A stretch of DNA of 64,000 nucleotides from Sphingomonas chungangi. Its GTDB lineage: Bacteria; Pseudomonadota; Alphaproteobacteria; Sphingomonadales; Sphingomonadaceae. The stretch is from assembly GCF_013778325.1 (NCBI RefSeq), contig NZ_JACEIB010000027.1, forward strand, positions 705,914-769,913, given 5' to 3'. Made by a program: the position numbers and the translations under genes. Position 1 is the stretch's first letter. Every line of letters begins with the position of its first letter. Shown here one piece after another: positions 1 to 9,570 of the stretch. Under the pieces are notes generated by a model that was not told the origin of the DNA, did not search any database, and saw only the letters and a program-made list of their open reading frames with translations.

Positions 1-324
1 GGCTCCGCCTACCGAACTCGCGCCGCCTATCGCTGGGTGGCGGAAACCGGCATCTACGTAGCGGACGCCGCGCGAGGGCAGCGGATCGGGACGCCGCTCT
101 ACCGGGCTTTGCTGGATGAGTTGCACCGACGCGGCTTCGTCGCTGCGATGGGGGTGATGACCGCCGGCAACCCCGCTTCGACGGCGCTGCACGAACGGCT
201 CGGCTTCGTCGACACCGGCACCCAGCCCGGCATCGGCTACAAGCATGGCGGCTGGCACGATGTGGTATTCTGGCAGAAGGATCTGGCGGAGAGGATGAGG
301 GAACCCAAGGAACCTCTCGCCTAA
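1..324 (+). CDS. GNAT-family N-acetyltransferase, C-terminal part (5' end outside window)
   Basis: The reading frame is open from the first base, so only the C-terminal 107 residues are present. They resemble the phosphinothricin/YncA-type GNAT acetyltransferases, which move an acetyl group from acetyl-CoA to an amino group of a small molecule. The acetyl-CoA loop appears as the stretch after YVAD (ARGQRIGTPLYRAL), followed by the family's NPAST.LHERLGF element and the GYKHGGWHDVVFWQ ending. The true start lies upstream of the window. The substrate cannot be told. The gene ends just before a palindromic repeat that separates it from a convergent membrane protein gene. Confidence 0.8.
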   Translation, partial: GSAYRTRAAYRWVAETGIYVADAARGQRIGTPLYRALLDELHRRGFVAAMGVMTAGNPASTALHERLGFVDTGTQPGIGYKHGGWHDVVFWQKDLAERMREPKEPLA

Positions 325-330
325 AATCAT

Positions 331-422
331 CCGTTCGCACTGAGCTTGTCGAAGTGCTGCCCTTCTCTTCGGCCCGGCGCTGAAGAAGAAGGACAGGGCT
401 TCGACAGGCTCAGCCCAAACAG
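331..422. repeat. Dispersed palindromic repeat, copy 1
   Basis: An inverted repeat of about 90 bp whose left arm begins CCGTTCGCACTGAGCTTGTC and whose right arm carries the complementary GACAGGCTCAGCCC, with GAAGTGCTGCCCTTC opposite GAAGGACAGGGCTTC. It lies between two convergent genes. The right end (AAACAGT) has diverged from the CGAACGG seen in copies 2-5. The RNA would fold into one long stem, so it may also act as a bidirectional end of transcription. Confidence 0.85.
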
Positions 423-431
423 TGGGGGGTA

Positions 432-1058
432 TCAGCCCTTGTATCCCGGCAGCGACAACCCCCGCGCAATCGATCCGGCGCGTAGCCCGAACCCCGCCAC
501 CACCGCGATCAGCATCGGCCACGGCGCGATCAGCCCGAGCAGCGTCAGCCCCACGAACGACCCCGCCGCCAGCGCCGCCGCCGTCACGTACAGTTCGCGG
601 CGCAGGATGATCGAGGGCACGCCCGCCACCACGTCGCGGATGATGCCGCCCATGCAGGCCGTCACCACGCCCATGATCGCGGCGGGCAGCGGCGGGATGC
701 CGAAATGCAGCGCCTTGCCAGCGCCATAGACCGCATAGGCCGCGAGCCCCACCGCGTCGCACCAGTCGAGCGCACGCTCCGGCCACCAACGGCGCGGCAC
801 CAGCCATACCGCCGCGGCCGTGACCAGGCAGATGATCACCGGCACCGGATCGTGCATCCAGAAGACCGGCGCGTCGATCAGCAGATCGCGCATCGTGCCG
901 CCGCCGGTCGCGGTGACGATCGCGAAGAAGCAGGCCGCCACGATGTCCCGCTGCGCCCGCGCCGCCGCCAGCGCGCCCGACGCCGCGAACACTGCGAGGC
1001 CGGCGCGATCGAGCCAGGGGTAGAGGGGGTTGAGCTCGGGCAGCAGGTGAGGGTGCAT
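432..1058 (-). CDS. TRIC-type cation channel family protein (UPF0126, YicG-like)
   Basis: A 208-residue, very hydrophobic protein with two tandem UPF0126 halves. Each half has a glycine-rich TATGGGTMRDLL- or TACMGGIIRDVVAG-type motif, at about residues 49-60 and 134-146. Roughly seven membrane segments can be seen. Bacterial and archaeal members of this family form trimeric, potassium-permeable channels in the inner membrane, homologous to animal TRIC channels. The duplicated GG..RD motif is diagnostic. The length is normal for the family. The ATG start is 14 bp from the next palindromic repeat (copy 2). The physiological role in bacteria is not settled. Confidence 0.9.
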   Translation of the reverse strand: MHPHLLPELNPLYPWLDRAGLAVFAASGALAAARAQRDIVAACFFAIVTATGGGTMRDLLIDAPVFWMHDPVPVIICLVTAAAVWLVPRRWWPERALDWCDAVGLAAYAVYGAGKALHFGIPPLPAAIMGVVTACMGGIIRDVVAGVPSIILRRELYVTAAALAAGSFVGLTLLGLIAPWPMLIAVVAGFGLRAGSIARGLSLPGYKG

Positions 1059-1072
1059 GCCCGGTCTCTACT

Positions 1073-1160
1073 CCGTTCGCCCTGAGCTTGTCGAAGGGCT
1101 GTCCTTCCCTTTAAGCGCTCGAGGAGAAGGACAGGGCTTCGACAAGCTCAGCCCGAACGG
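1073..1160. repeat. Dispersed palindromic repeat, copy 2
   Basis: A nearly perfect inverted repeat with outer arms CCGTTCGCCCTGAGCTTGTC and GACAAGCTCAGCCCGAACGG and inner arms GAAGGGCTGTCCTTC and GAAGGACAGGGCTTC around a short AT-richer loop. It lies between the divergent TRIC gene and glsA and ends only 14 bp before the glsA start codon, so the glsA ribosome binding site follows it directly. Confidence 0.9.
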
Positions 1161-1174
1161 GTTTAAGGGGCGCC

Positions 1175-2098
1175 ATGAACCTTTCGAATATCATCGCGGC
1201 CATCGTCGAGGAAATGCGCACCGCCCCGGATCGCGGCACGGTGGCAAGCTACATCCCCAGCCTCGCCAAGATCGACCCCGCGCAGTTCGGCATCGCGATC
1301 GCCACCGCCGAGGGCGAGACCTTCACCGGCGGCGATGCGGAGGCCGGCTTCTCGATCCAGTCCATTTCGAAGGTCTTCCTGCTCACGCTAGCGCTCGGCA
1401 AGGTTGGCGACCGGTTGTGGGGCCGCGTCGGCCGCGAGCCCTCGGGCAATGCGTTCAACTCGATCGTCCAGCTGGAAGCGGAGAAGGGCATTCCCCGCAA
1501 CCCGTTTATCAACGCTGGCGCCATCGTGCTCGCCGACGTCAACCTCGCCGGCTATCGCCCGCGCGAGGCGATCGGCGAGCTTGTCCAGTTCGTCCGCTAC
1601 GTTGCCAGCGACGAGACGATCGCAATCGACGAGACGGTTGCCCGGTCCGAGGAACAGACCGGCGAGCGCAACCGTGCGCTCGCCCATTTCATGAAGTCCT
1701 ACGGGACGCTCCACCACGCGCCCGACCTGGTGCTTGGCAGCTATTTCCACGCCTGCGCGATCGAGATGAGTTGCCGGCAGCTGGCGCGGGCCGGACGCTT
1801 TCTGATGCTCGGCGGCCTGCACCCCGACGGTGGCCGCGTCGTCCCCGCGCGCCGTGCCCGGCGCATCCTCTCGCTGATGCTGACCTGCGGCCATTACGAC
1901 GCAAGCGGAGACTTCGCCTTCCGCGTCGGCATGCCCGGCAAGTCGGGCGTCGGCGGCGGCATCCTTGCGGTGGTGCCGGGCAAGGCCTCGATCGTGGTGT
2001 GGTCGCCGGGGCTCAATGCCAGCGGCAACTCGCAGCTCGGCGGCCTCGCGCTCGAAAGGCTTGCGGAGGCCACCGGCTGGAGCGTGTTCGCGGGCTAG
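1175..2098 (+). CDS. glsA: Glutaminase A
   Basis: A 307-residue glutaminase of the serine-beta-lactamase-like GlsA family, which hydrolyses L-glutamine to glutamate and ammonia. Visible family signatures are [10 protein letters not shown] (Ser-x-x-Lys catalytic pair, residues about 63-68), GNAFNSI and PFINAGAIV in the middle, and a GKSGVGGGI motif near residue 257. The length matches the roughly 300-310 residues usual for the family. The ATG follows a GGGG-type binding site next to palindromic repeat copy 2. The stop codon overlaps the stop of the small convergent gene at 2095-2241 by two bases. Confidence 0.95.
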   Translation: MNLSNIIAAIVEEMRTAPDRGTVASYIPSLAKIDPAQFGIAIATAEGETFTGGDAEAGFSIQSISKVFLLTLALGKVGDRLWGRVGREPSGNAFNSIVQLEAEKGIPRNPFINAGAIVLADVNLAGYRPREAIGELVQFVRYVASDETIAIDETVARSEEQTGERNRALAHFMKSYGTLHHAPDLVLGSYFHACAIEMSCRQLARAGRFLMLGGLHPDGGRVVPARRARRILSLMLTCGHYDASGDFAFRVGMPGKSGVGGGILAVVPGKASIVVWSPGLNASGNSQLGGLALERLAEATGWSVFAG

Positions 2099-2241
2099 AC
2101 CCCGCGGCGGCCGGTCACCAGCTGCACCACGATCACGATCAGCGCGATCACCAGCAGCAGGTGGATCAACGCGCCTGCAACATGGAAGCCGAAGCCTAGC
2201 AGCCACAGAATTACGAGGATGACGGCGATCGTCCAAAGCAT
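2095..2241 (-). CDS. Small lmo0937-type membrane protein
   Basis: A 48-residue ORF beginning [17 protein letters not shown] and continuing with a second hydrophobic stretch rich in L, I and V, ending TGRRGV. This two-helix hairpin layout with a short basic tail is that of the lmo0937 (DUF5670) family, small inner-membrane proteins of unknown function that are common in bacterial genomes and often missed by gene finders. Its TAG stop overlaps the TAG of glsA. The family call rests on the pattern of conserved positions and is fairly firm; no function can be given. Confidence 0.8.
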   Translation of the reverse strand: MLWTIAVILVILWLLGFGFHVAGALIHLLLVIALIVIVVQLVTGRRGV

Positions 2242-2381
2242 GGTTCGTCTCCCTGCACCCGCCACCCAGACGGCGGGAAGACTTTCAAAACGCCACGCCT
2301 TTCAGTCCGTTCCGAATTTCGTGACGGGCTGACAACGATTGAATTGCCGGTTAATGGGAGAAGGGCTGCAGCGGGGGGCGC

Positions 2382-3074
2382 ATGGACATCCACAAGATCA
2401 AACCGGTCCACGGCTGGCGGGAATTTTTCGGCGAGGTCGGCATCATCGTGCTGGGCGTGATGATCGCGCTCGGCGCCGAGCAGATCGCCGAGATCCTGCA
2501 CTGGCGCGAACAGGTCCACGAAGCGCGCGACACGATGCGATCGGAGTTGCGGGACGAGGCCGTTCTCGCGATCGAGCGCAAGGCGATGGCGGATTGCGCG
2601 CTCGCCTATCTCAAGTCGGTGGATACCGTCGTACGGGCCGGGAAGTCGATCGATCCGAACACCCACCCCGATATCCCAGTCCGGATCTGGACGACCGATG
2701 CGTGGACGGTCGTGACCACGTCGCAGGCGTCCGCGCATATGAAGCCGGATGAGATGCTCGAATATGCCGGCCAGTTCTCGGCGATCCGGATCATGGCGAA
2801 CTGGAACGAGCAAGAGACGCAGTTGCTCTCCGATCTGGAGGCTCCGGCCATCGACGCGACCGGGCGGGATCGCATTCTCCTCGCGTCCGCGCGACTGCGT
2901 TCGCTGAATCGGTGGATGGTGATCGCGTCAGACCAGTATCTCGCCAATATCGGCGAAATGGGTATCCGGCCGCTTCCCAAAGACGTCGCCGATATGCGGC
3001 ACGGCCGGGATCAATGCCACCTTGGCGCGGACGGCAAGCCGCTCGCCGCGCGGCCGGAGTGGCCGACAAGCTGA
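2382..3074 (+). CDS. Hypothetical membrane-anchored protein
   Basis: A 230-residue protein with one hydrophobic segment near the N-terminus (about residues 16-35, EVGIIVLGVMIALGAEQI) followed by a long, probably helical soluble part rich in charged residues and ending in a proline-containing tail. Sphingomonad genomes carry many proteins with this short W-R-E-F-F-G-E-x-G-I-I-V-L-G start. No catalytic motif is seen and I do not assign a function. A G-run (GGGGGGCGC) precedes the ATG and supports the start. It is convergent with the hydrolase gene that follows, with only six bases between the stops. Confidence 0.75.
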   Translation: MDIHKIKPVHGWREFFGEVGIIVLGVMIALGAEQIAEILHWREQVHEARDTMRSELRDEAVLAIERKAMADCALAYLKSVDTVVRAGKSIDPNTHPDIPVRIWTTDAWTVVTTSQASAHMKPDEMLEYAGQFSAIRIMANWNEQETQLLSDLEAPAIDATGRDRILLASARLRSLNRWMVIASDQYLANIGEMGIRPLPKDVADMRHGRDQCHLGADGKPLAARPEWPTS

Positions 3075-3080
3075 TCTGGA

Positions 3081-3746
3081 TCAGCGCGCTACACCGCCGA
3101 GCACATCCGCGATCGCGCGCAACGTCTGCGGGCGGACCTGCACGCCGAGATGGCCGCTGCGTATCTCGATGCACCGCAGCCCCGGTTCATCCGGCGCGCG
3201 GCAGATCAGGCCGTTGACGAGGCCGTCGCTGCGGCTCCAGATCGCGGTGGCGGGGACCGGCAGCGGCTTCACGATCTCCATCCGCCGGGCGATGACGTCC
3301 GGATTATTCAGGCTCTCACCGGTCAGCCACTGAAACTGGCGCCACACCCGCGTCGCGCGCGGATTGCCGGCATAAGGCGAGGCGACGGTGATCACCTCGC
3401 GCACCGCATCGGGCATGCGATGCGCCACGAAGCGCGCCATGATGCCGCCGAGGCTTACGCCGATCAGCGTGATCGTCTCGCCGGTCTGGCCGTGCAGCTT
3501 CGCGACCTGCGCAAGCAGCTTGCCGCCCTCCGCGCCGATCGCCCGCGCGCCGAGATTGCGGCCCAGCCCCCAACCGACCGCGCGATAGCCCAGCCGGTTG
3601 AGATAGCGCCGCATGATCGCCATCGAGAAATCCGAATTGACCAGCCCCGGCAACAGCATCACCGGTCGCCCGTCGCCTTTGGGCGCCGCTTCCAGCATCC
3701 GGCGAGCAGGCACCAGCGAGGCGACTGCGAAGGCCGCGCGCGGCAC
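3081..3746 (-). CDS. Alpha/beta hydrolase (lipase-like)
   Basis: An alpha/beta-hydrolase-fold protein of at least 221 residues. The strand preceding the oxyanion region is MLLPGL, and the nucleophile elbow is GVSLGG (Gly-x-Ser-x-Gly, about residue 98). A late SGHLG could hold the catalytic His, and WSRSDG the acid. The listed start is a GTG, but the frame stays open upstream into the 3' end of lpdA, so the true N-terminus may be some residues longer. Members are usually cytoplasmic or cell-associated esterases; the substrate is unknown. It lies just downstream of lpdA on the same strand and could be read with the TCA operon. Confidence 0.8.
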   Translation of the reverse strand: MPRAAFAVASLVPARRMLEAAPKGDGRPVMLLPGLVNSDFSMAIMRRYLNRLGYRAVGWGLGRNLGARAIGAEGGKLLAQVAKLHGQTGETITLIGVSLGGIMARFVAHRMPDAVREVITVASPYAGNPRATRVWRQFQWLTGESLNNPDVIARRMEIVKPLPVPATAIWSRSDGLVNGLICRAPDEPGLRCIEIRSGHLGVQVRPQTLRAIADVLGGVAR

Positions 3747-3804
3747 CTCGACCGCCCACTGGCCGAAGCTCGGGGGGCGGTCGCGATCTTCGGACTTGGC
3801 GGGA

Positions 3805-5199
3805 TCAGATATGGATGGGCTTTCCGGTGACAGCCATCGCCGCTTCCTTCACCGCCTCCGAGTGGGTCGGGTGGGCGTGGCAGGTGTAGGCGATATCCTC
3901 GCTGGTGGCGCCGAATTCCATCGCCTGCGCGGCCTGCGCGATCATCGTGCCGGCGACCGAGGCGATGCACCACACGCCGAGCACGCGATCGGTCTTGGCG
4001 TCGGCGATCACCTTCACGAAGCCGTCCGGCTCGTGGTTGGTCTTGGCGCGCGAGTTGGCGAGCATCGGGAACTTGCCGACCTTCACCTCGCCGCGCTCCT
4101 TGGCGGCCTCTTCGGTGAGGCCGACGCCGGCGATCTCGGGCATGGTGTAGACCACGCTCGGGATCACGTCGTGGTTCACGATGCCGGTCTGGCCGGCGAT
4201 GTTCTCGGCCACCGCGATGCCCTCGTCCTCGGCCTTGTGGGCGAGCATCGGGCCGGGCACGACGTCGCCGATCGCCCAGATGCCCGGCACCTTGGTGCGG
4301 AAATCATGGTCGATCTCGATCTGCCCGCGCTTGTTGACCTCGAGGCCCGCCTTGTCGAGGCCGAGGCCGTCGGTGTTCGGCTTGCGGCCGATCGAGACCA
4401 GCACCGCGTCCGCCTCGATCGTCTCGGCAGCGCCACCGGCGGCGGGCTCGACGGTGAGAGTCGCCTTGCCGCCATCGACCTTCACGCCCGTCACCTTGGT
4501 CGAGAGCCTGAACTCCAGACCCTGCTTCTTCATGATCTTGTTGGTTTCCTTGCGGACATCGCCGTCGAAGCCGGGCAGCATCTGGTCGAGGAATTCGACG
4601 ACGGTGACCTTGGCGCCGAGGCGTTTCCACACCGAGCCGAGCTCCAGCCCGATCACGCCGCCGCCGATCACGACCATCGTCTCGGGCACCTTGGCGAGCT
4701 CCAGCGCGCCGGTGGAGGACACGACCACCTTCTCGTCGATCTCGACGCCCGGCAGAGGGGTCACCGAGGAACCGGTGGCGATCACGATATTCTTCGCCCG
4801 CACGGTGCGATCACCGACCTTCACGCTGTCCGCGCTCTCGAAGGTGGCATGGCCTTTCAGCCACTCGATCTTGTTCTTCTTGAACAGGAATTCGACGCCG
4901 CCGGTCAGGTTCTTCACCGCATCGAGCCGTTGGCCATGCATGGTGTCGAGATCGAGCTCCACGCCCGACGCTTTGATACCGAGCTTGGCGAGGTGGCCGT
5001 TCGCGGCGTGATCGTAGAACTCGCTCGCGTGCAGCATCGCCTTGGAGGGGATGCAGCCGACGTTGAGGCAGGTGCCGCCGAGCGTCGCGCGGCTCTCCAC
5101 GCAACCGGTCTTCAGCCCCAGCTGCGCCGCGCGGATCGCGGCCACATAGCCGCCGGGCCCGGCACCGATCACGAGGACGTCGAAGTCGTAGTCAGCCAT
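3805..5199 (-). CDS. lpdA: Dihydrolipoyl dehydrogenase (E3)
   Basis: A 464-residue flavoenzyme that reoxidises the dihydrolipoyl arm of 2-oxoacid dehydrogenase complexes with NAD+. Visible features are the FAD-binding GAGPGGY near residue 12, the redox disulfide C44/C49 in GGTCLNVGCIPSK, the NAD-binding GGGVIGLELG near residue 177, the second FAD motif GDVVPGPMLAHKA near residue 310, and the catalytic dyad H443-E448 in HPTHSE. It closes the sucA-sucB-lpdA set and so most likely serves the 2-oxoglutarate dehydrogenase complex. It is separated from sucB by palindromic repeat copy 3, whose end provides the GGAG in front of this ATG. Confidence 0.97.
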   Translation of the reverse strand: MADYDFDVLVIGAGPGGYVAAIRAAQLGLKTGCVESRATLGGTCLNVGCIPSKAMLHASEFYDHAANGHLAKLGIKASGVELDLDTMHGQRLDAVKNLTGGVEFLFKKNKIEWLKGHATFESADSVKVGDRTVRAKNIVIATGSSVTPLPGVEIDEKVVVSSTGALELAKVPETMVVIGGGVIGLELGSVWKRLGAKVTVVEFLDQMLPGFDGDVRKETNKIMKKQGLEFRLSTKVTGVKVDGGKATLTVEPAAGGAAETIEADAVLVSIGRKPNTDGLGLDKAGLEVNKRGQIEIDHDFRTKVPGIWAIGDVVPGPMLAHKAEDEGIAVAENIAGQTGIVNHDVIPSVVYTMPEIAGVGLTEEAAKERGEVKVGKFPMLANSRAKTNHEPDGFVKVIADAKTDRVLGVWCIASVAGTMIAQAAQAMEFGATSEDIAYTCHAHPTHSEAVKEAAMAVTGKPIHI

Positions 5200-5207
5200 C
5201 GAAAACT

Positions 5208-5294
5208 CCGTTCGCCCTGAGCCTGTCGAAGGGCTGTCTTTCTTCGCCTTCGCAAAAAGGAAGGACGGGGCTTCGACAGGCTCAGCCCGAACGG
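5208..5294. repeat. Dispersed palindromic repeat, copy 3 (between sucB and lpdA)
   Basis: An inverted repeat with arms CCGTTCGCCCTGAGCCTGTC and GACAGGCTCAGCCCGAACGG and inner arms GAAGGGCTGTCTTTC and GAAGGACGGGGCTTC. It fills nearly the whole gap between two co-directional TCA genes. Read on the minus strand, its last bases AACGGAG supply the ribosome binding site of lpdA, whose ATG begins at 5199. The transcript would fold into a long stem here. Confidence 0.9.
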
Positions 5295-5319
5295 AGATAT
5301 AAGATTTCGCGCGCGAAAC

Positions 5320-6522
<1,203 letters not shown>

Positions 6523-6552
6523 GGAATTGTCCTGCTTTCCAGAATTCGGTTC

Positions 6553-9480
6553 TTAGGCGGCCTTGGCCGACGAGGAGGTTTCGGGCGTGTGGCCGAGCGC
6601 ATCGGCCACGAGCTGCTTCTGTTCGGCGGCGTGGCGCTTTGCCGATCCGGTCGCGGTGGAAGCGGATGCCTTGCGGCCGGCATAGACCGGGCGCTGCACC
6701 TTGCCACCGGCTTCGACGAGGCACTCTTCCAGCAGATCCTCGACGAAGGTCCAGCTGCCCTGGTTCTTCGGCTCTTCCTGCGCCCACACCAATGTCTCGG
6801 CGTTGGTATAGGCCTTGAGTTGCTCGACGATGACGTCGCTCGGGAAGGGATAGAGCTGCTCGCAGCGCAGGATGACGGTGTTGGCGTCGCCGGCCTCGTC
6901 GCGCGCGTCGAACAGATCGTAGGCGACCTTGCCCGAGCACAGCACGACGCGGCGCACGTCCTTGTCGGCCGGCGCCTTCGGATCGAACAGCACGCGATGG
7001 AAGCGGCTGTCGCCGATGAAGTCCTCGATCTTCGACACCGCCGCCTTGTGGCGGAGCAGCGACTTCGGGCTCATCACGATCAGCGGCTTGCGGAAATCGC
7101 GGACCATCTGCCGGCGCAGCATGTGGAAGTAATTGGCCGGCGTGGTGCAGTTTGCGACCTGCATATTGTCCTCGGCGCAGAGCTGGAGATAGCGCTCCAG
7201 ACGGGCGGAGCTATGCTCCGGCCCCTGCCCCTCATAGCCGTGCGGCAGCAGCATCACGAGGCCGTTGGAGCGCAGCCACTTGCTCTCCGATCCCGAGATG
7301 AACTGGTCCATGATCACCTGCGCGGTGTTCGCGAAATCGCCGAACTGCGCTTCCCACATCACCAGCGTCTTGGGCGCGGCGGAGGCGTAACCGTACTCGA
7401 AGCCGAGCACGCCATATTCGCTGAGCGGGCTGTCGAGCACCTGGAAGCTGCGATCGACTTCGGAGAGCGGGAAGTAGCGATGGCCGTCCTTCTGGTCGTT
7501 CCAGCCGGCATGGCGGTGCGAGAAGGTGCCGCGCACCACGTCCTGGCCGGAGAGGCGCACGCCGTAGCCGTCGAGCAGCAGGGTGCCGAACGCCAGCGCC
7601 TCGCCGGTCGCCCAGTCGAAGCCCTCGCCGGAGGCGAACATCTGCTTCTTGGCATCGAGCACGCGGGCCAGCGTCTTGTGCAGGTTGAAACCGGCCGGCG
7701 CCTCGGTGAGGATCGGCACGAGCTTGTCGATCTGGTCCTTCGCGACGGCGGTGGTGCCGGCGCGACGGCCGAGCTCCTTGGCCTGCTGCAGGCCAGCCCA
7801 GTCGCCCTCGAACCAGTCGGCCTTGTTGACCTTGTAGCTCTTGCCCGCCTCGAACTCCTCGTCCAGCGTGGCGACGACCTTGGCCTCCTCGGCGGCGACC
7901 CACGCATCGTCGATCACGCCCTCGGCCTTCAGGCGCTCGCCATAGATGGCGGAGACCGGCGGATGCTTGCGGATCTCGTCGTACATGAGTGGCTGGGTGA
8001 AGCCCGGCTCGTCGCCCTCGTTGTGGCCGAAGCGGCGATAGCACCACATGTCGATCACGACGTCGCGCTTGAAGGTCTGGCGGAAATCGGTCGCCAGCTT
8101 GCAGGCGAAGGTGACGGCCTCGGGATCGTCGCCGTTCACGTGCAGGATCGGCGCCTGCACCATCTTGGCGATATCGGTCGGGTAAGGCGAGGACCGCGCG
8201 AACTGCGGGCTGGTCGTGAAGCCGATCTGGTTGTTCACGACGAAATGGATCGTGCCGCCCGTCGAGTAACCGCGCAGGCCGGAGAAGCCGAAGCACTCCA
8301 TGATCACGCCCTGCCCGGCGAACGCGGCGTCGCCGTGCATCAGGATCGGCAGCACCTTGGAGCGCGCATTGTCCTTGAGCTTGGTCTGCTTGGCGCGCGC
8401 CTTGCCCAGCACCACCGGGTCCACCGCCTCGAGATGCGAGGGGTTGGCGGCGAGCGACATATGGACCTTGATCCCGTCGAATTCGCGATCGGTCGAGGTG
8501 CCGAGGTGGTATTTCACGTCGCCCGAACCGCCGACATCCTCGGGGTTGGCGGAGCCGCCGGCGAACTCGCTGAACACCGCGCGATAGGGCTTGCCCATCA
8601 CGTTGACGAGGACGTTGAGGCGGCCGCGATGCGGCATGCCGATCTCGATCGCCTCGACGCCGGCCGCGCCGCCATACTTGATGACCGCTTCCAGCGCCGG
8701 CAGCGCGCTCTCGCCGCCGTCGAGGCCGAAGCGCTTGGTGCCCACGTACTTCTTGCCGAGGAACTTCTCGTACTGCTCGCCCTGGATGACCTTGGAGAGG
8801 ATCGCCTGCTTGCCCTCGGGCGAGAAGGTGATCTCCTTGTCGCGGCCTTCCATCCGCTCCTGCAGGAAGCGGCGCTCCTCGACATCGCCGATGTGCATGT
8901 ATTCGAGGCCGACATGGCCGCAATAATTGCGGCGCAGGATGTCGACGATCTCGCGCACCGTCGCACGATCGAGGCCGAGCGTGCCGCCGAGATAGATCGG
9001 ACGGTCGAGGTCGCTGTCGAGGAAGCCGTGATATTCGGGCGTGAGATCGGCCGGCAGGTCGCGGCTGGTGAGGCCGAGCGGATCGAGATCGGCGGCGAGG
9101 TGGCCGCGCACCCGGTAGGTGCGGATCAGCATCATCGCGCGGATCGAGTCGAGCGCGGCGGCTTCGACGGTGGCGCCGGACGGGGCCGCCTTGGGGGCTT
9201 CCTCGGCCTGCGGGGCGGCCTTGGCGGCGCCGCCCTTGGCAGGCTTAGGCGCCGGCTGCATCTGGGTGGGATCGAGGCCGGCGGTCAGCTGGTCGGTCTC
9301 GGTCGGCGGCCAGTTGGGCTTCTGCCAGCTCGGGCCGGACACCGCCTGCTCCACGGAGCGGAAGTAATTGCCCCAGGTGGGATCGACCGAAGCCTCGTCC
9401 CGCTGCCAACGCCGGTACAGATCCTCGACGAACGCGGGGCTCGCGCCCGCGAAATCGAGTTCTTGACCCTCGTAACCCAT
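6553..9480 (-). CDS. sucA: 2-Oxoglutarate dehydrogenase E1 component
   Basis: A 975-residue thiamine diphosphate enzyme that decarboxylates 2-oxoglutarate and loads the succinyl group on SucB lipoate. The N-terminal GQELDFAGASPAFVEDLYRRW segment is the E2-binding element typical of full-length E1o. The ThDP region shows GDAAFAGQG and NNQIGFTT (about residues 385-425). The transketolase-like half has FEYGYA and MVLPHGYEGQGPEHSS-like motifs (here LPHGYEGQG). The length is normal. An Ala/Pro-rich stretch at about residues 74-100 separates the E2-binding arm from the core. A GAGG binding site stands before the ATG. It is part of mdh-sucD-sucA-sucB-lpdA. Confidence 0.97.
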   Translation of the reverse strand: MGYEGQELDFAGASPAFVEDLYRRWQRDEASVDPTWGNYFRSVEQAVSGPSWQKPNWPPTETDQLTAGLDPTQMQPAPKPAKGGAAKAAPQAEEAPKAAPSGATVEAAALDSIRAMMLIRTYRVRGHLAADLDPLGLTSRDLPADLTPEYHGFLDSDLDRPIYLGGTLGLDRATVREIVDILRRNYCGHVGLEYMHIGDVEERRFLQERMEGRDKEITFSPEGKQAILSKVIQGEQYEKFLGKKYVGTKRFGLDGGESALPALEAVIKYGGAAGVEAIEIGMPHRGRLNVLVNVMGKPYRAVFSEFAGGSANPEDVGGSGDVKYHLGTSTDREFDGIKVHMSLAANPSHLEAVDPVVLGKARAKQTKLKDNARSKVLPILMHGDAAFAGQGVIMECFGFSGLRGYSTGGTIHFVVNNQIGFTTSPQFARSSPYPTDIAKMVQAPILHVNGDDPEAVTFACKLATDFRQTFKRDVVIDMWCYRRFGHNEGDEPGFTQPLMYDEIRKHPPVSAIYGERLKAEGVIDDAWVAAEEAKVVATLDEEFEAGKSYKVNKADWFEGDWAGLQQAKELGRRAGTTAVAKDQIDKLVPILTEAPAGFNLHKTLARVLDAKKQMFASGEGFDWATGEALAFGTLLLDGYGVRLSGQDVVRGTFSHRHAGWNDQKDGHRYFPLSEVDRSFQVLDSPLSEYGVLGFEYGYASAAPKTLVMWEAQFGDFANTAQVIMDQFISGSESKWLRSNGLVMLLPHGYEGQGPEHSSARLERYLQLCAEDNMQVANCTTPANYFHMLRRQMVRDFRKPLIVMSPKSLLRHKAAVSKIEDFIGDSRFHRVLFDPKAPADKDVRRVVLCSGKVAYDLFDARDEAGDANTVILRCEQLYPFPSDVIVEQLKAYTNAETLVWAQEEPKNQGSWTFVEDLLEECLVEAGGKVQRPVYAGRKASASTATGSAKRHAAEQKQLVADALGHTPETSSSAKAA

Positions 9481-9540
9481 GTCACCGTCCTCGCACGCCC
9501 GGTCGGGGAAACGCTGTCACCGGGCCTCATACAATGGTTT

Positions 9541-9562
9541 GCGCCGGCCATCTGGCCGGCGC
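9541..9562 (-). terminator. Hairpin between sucD and sucA (possible attenuator or processing site)
   Basis: A perfect inverted repeat, GCGCCGGCCA paired with TGGCCGGCGC with almost no loop, starts nine bases beyond the sucD stop. No run of T follows on the minus strand, so full intrinsic termination is not expected. A partial stop or an RNA-stability element between sucD and sucA is more likely. Confidence 0.5.
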
Positions 9563-9570
9563 ATGGTTAA

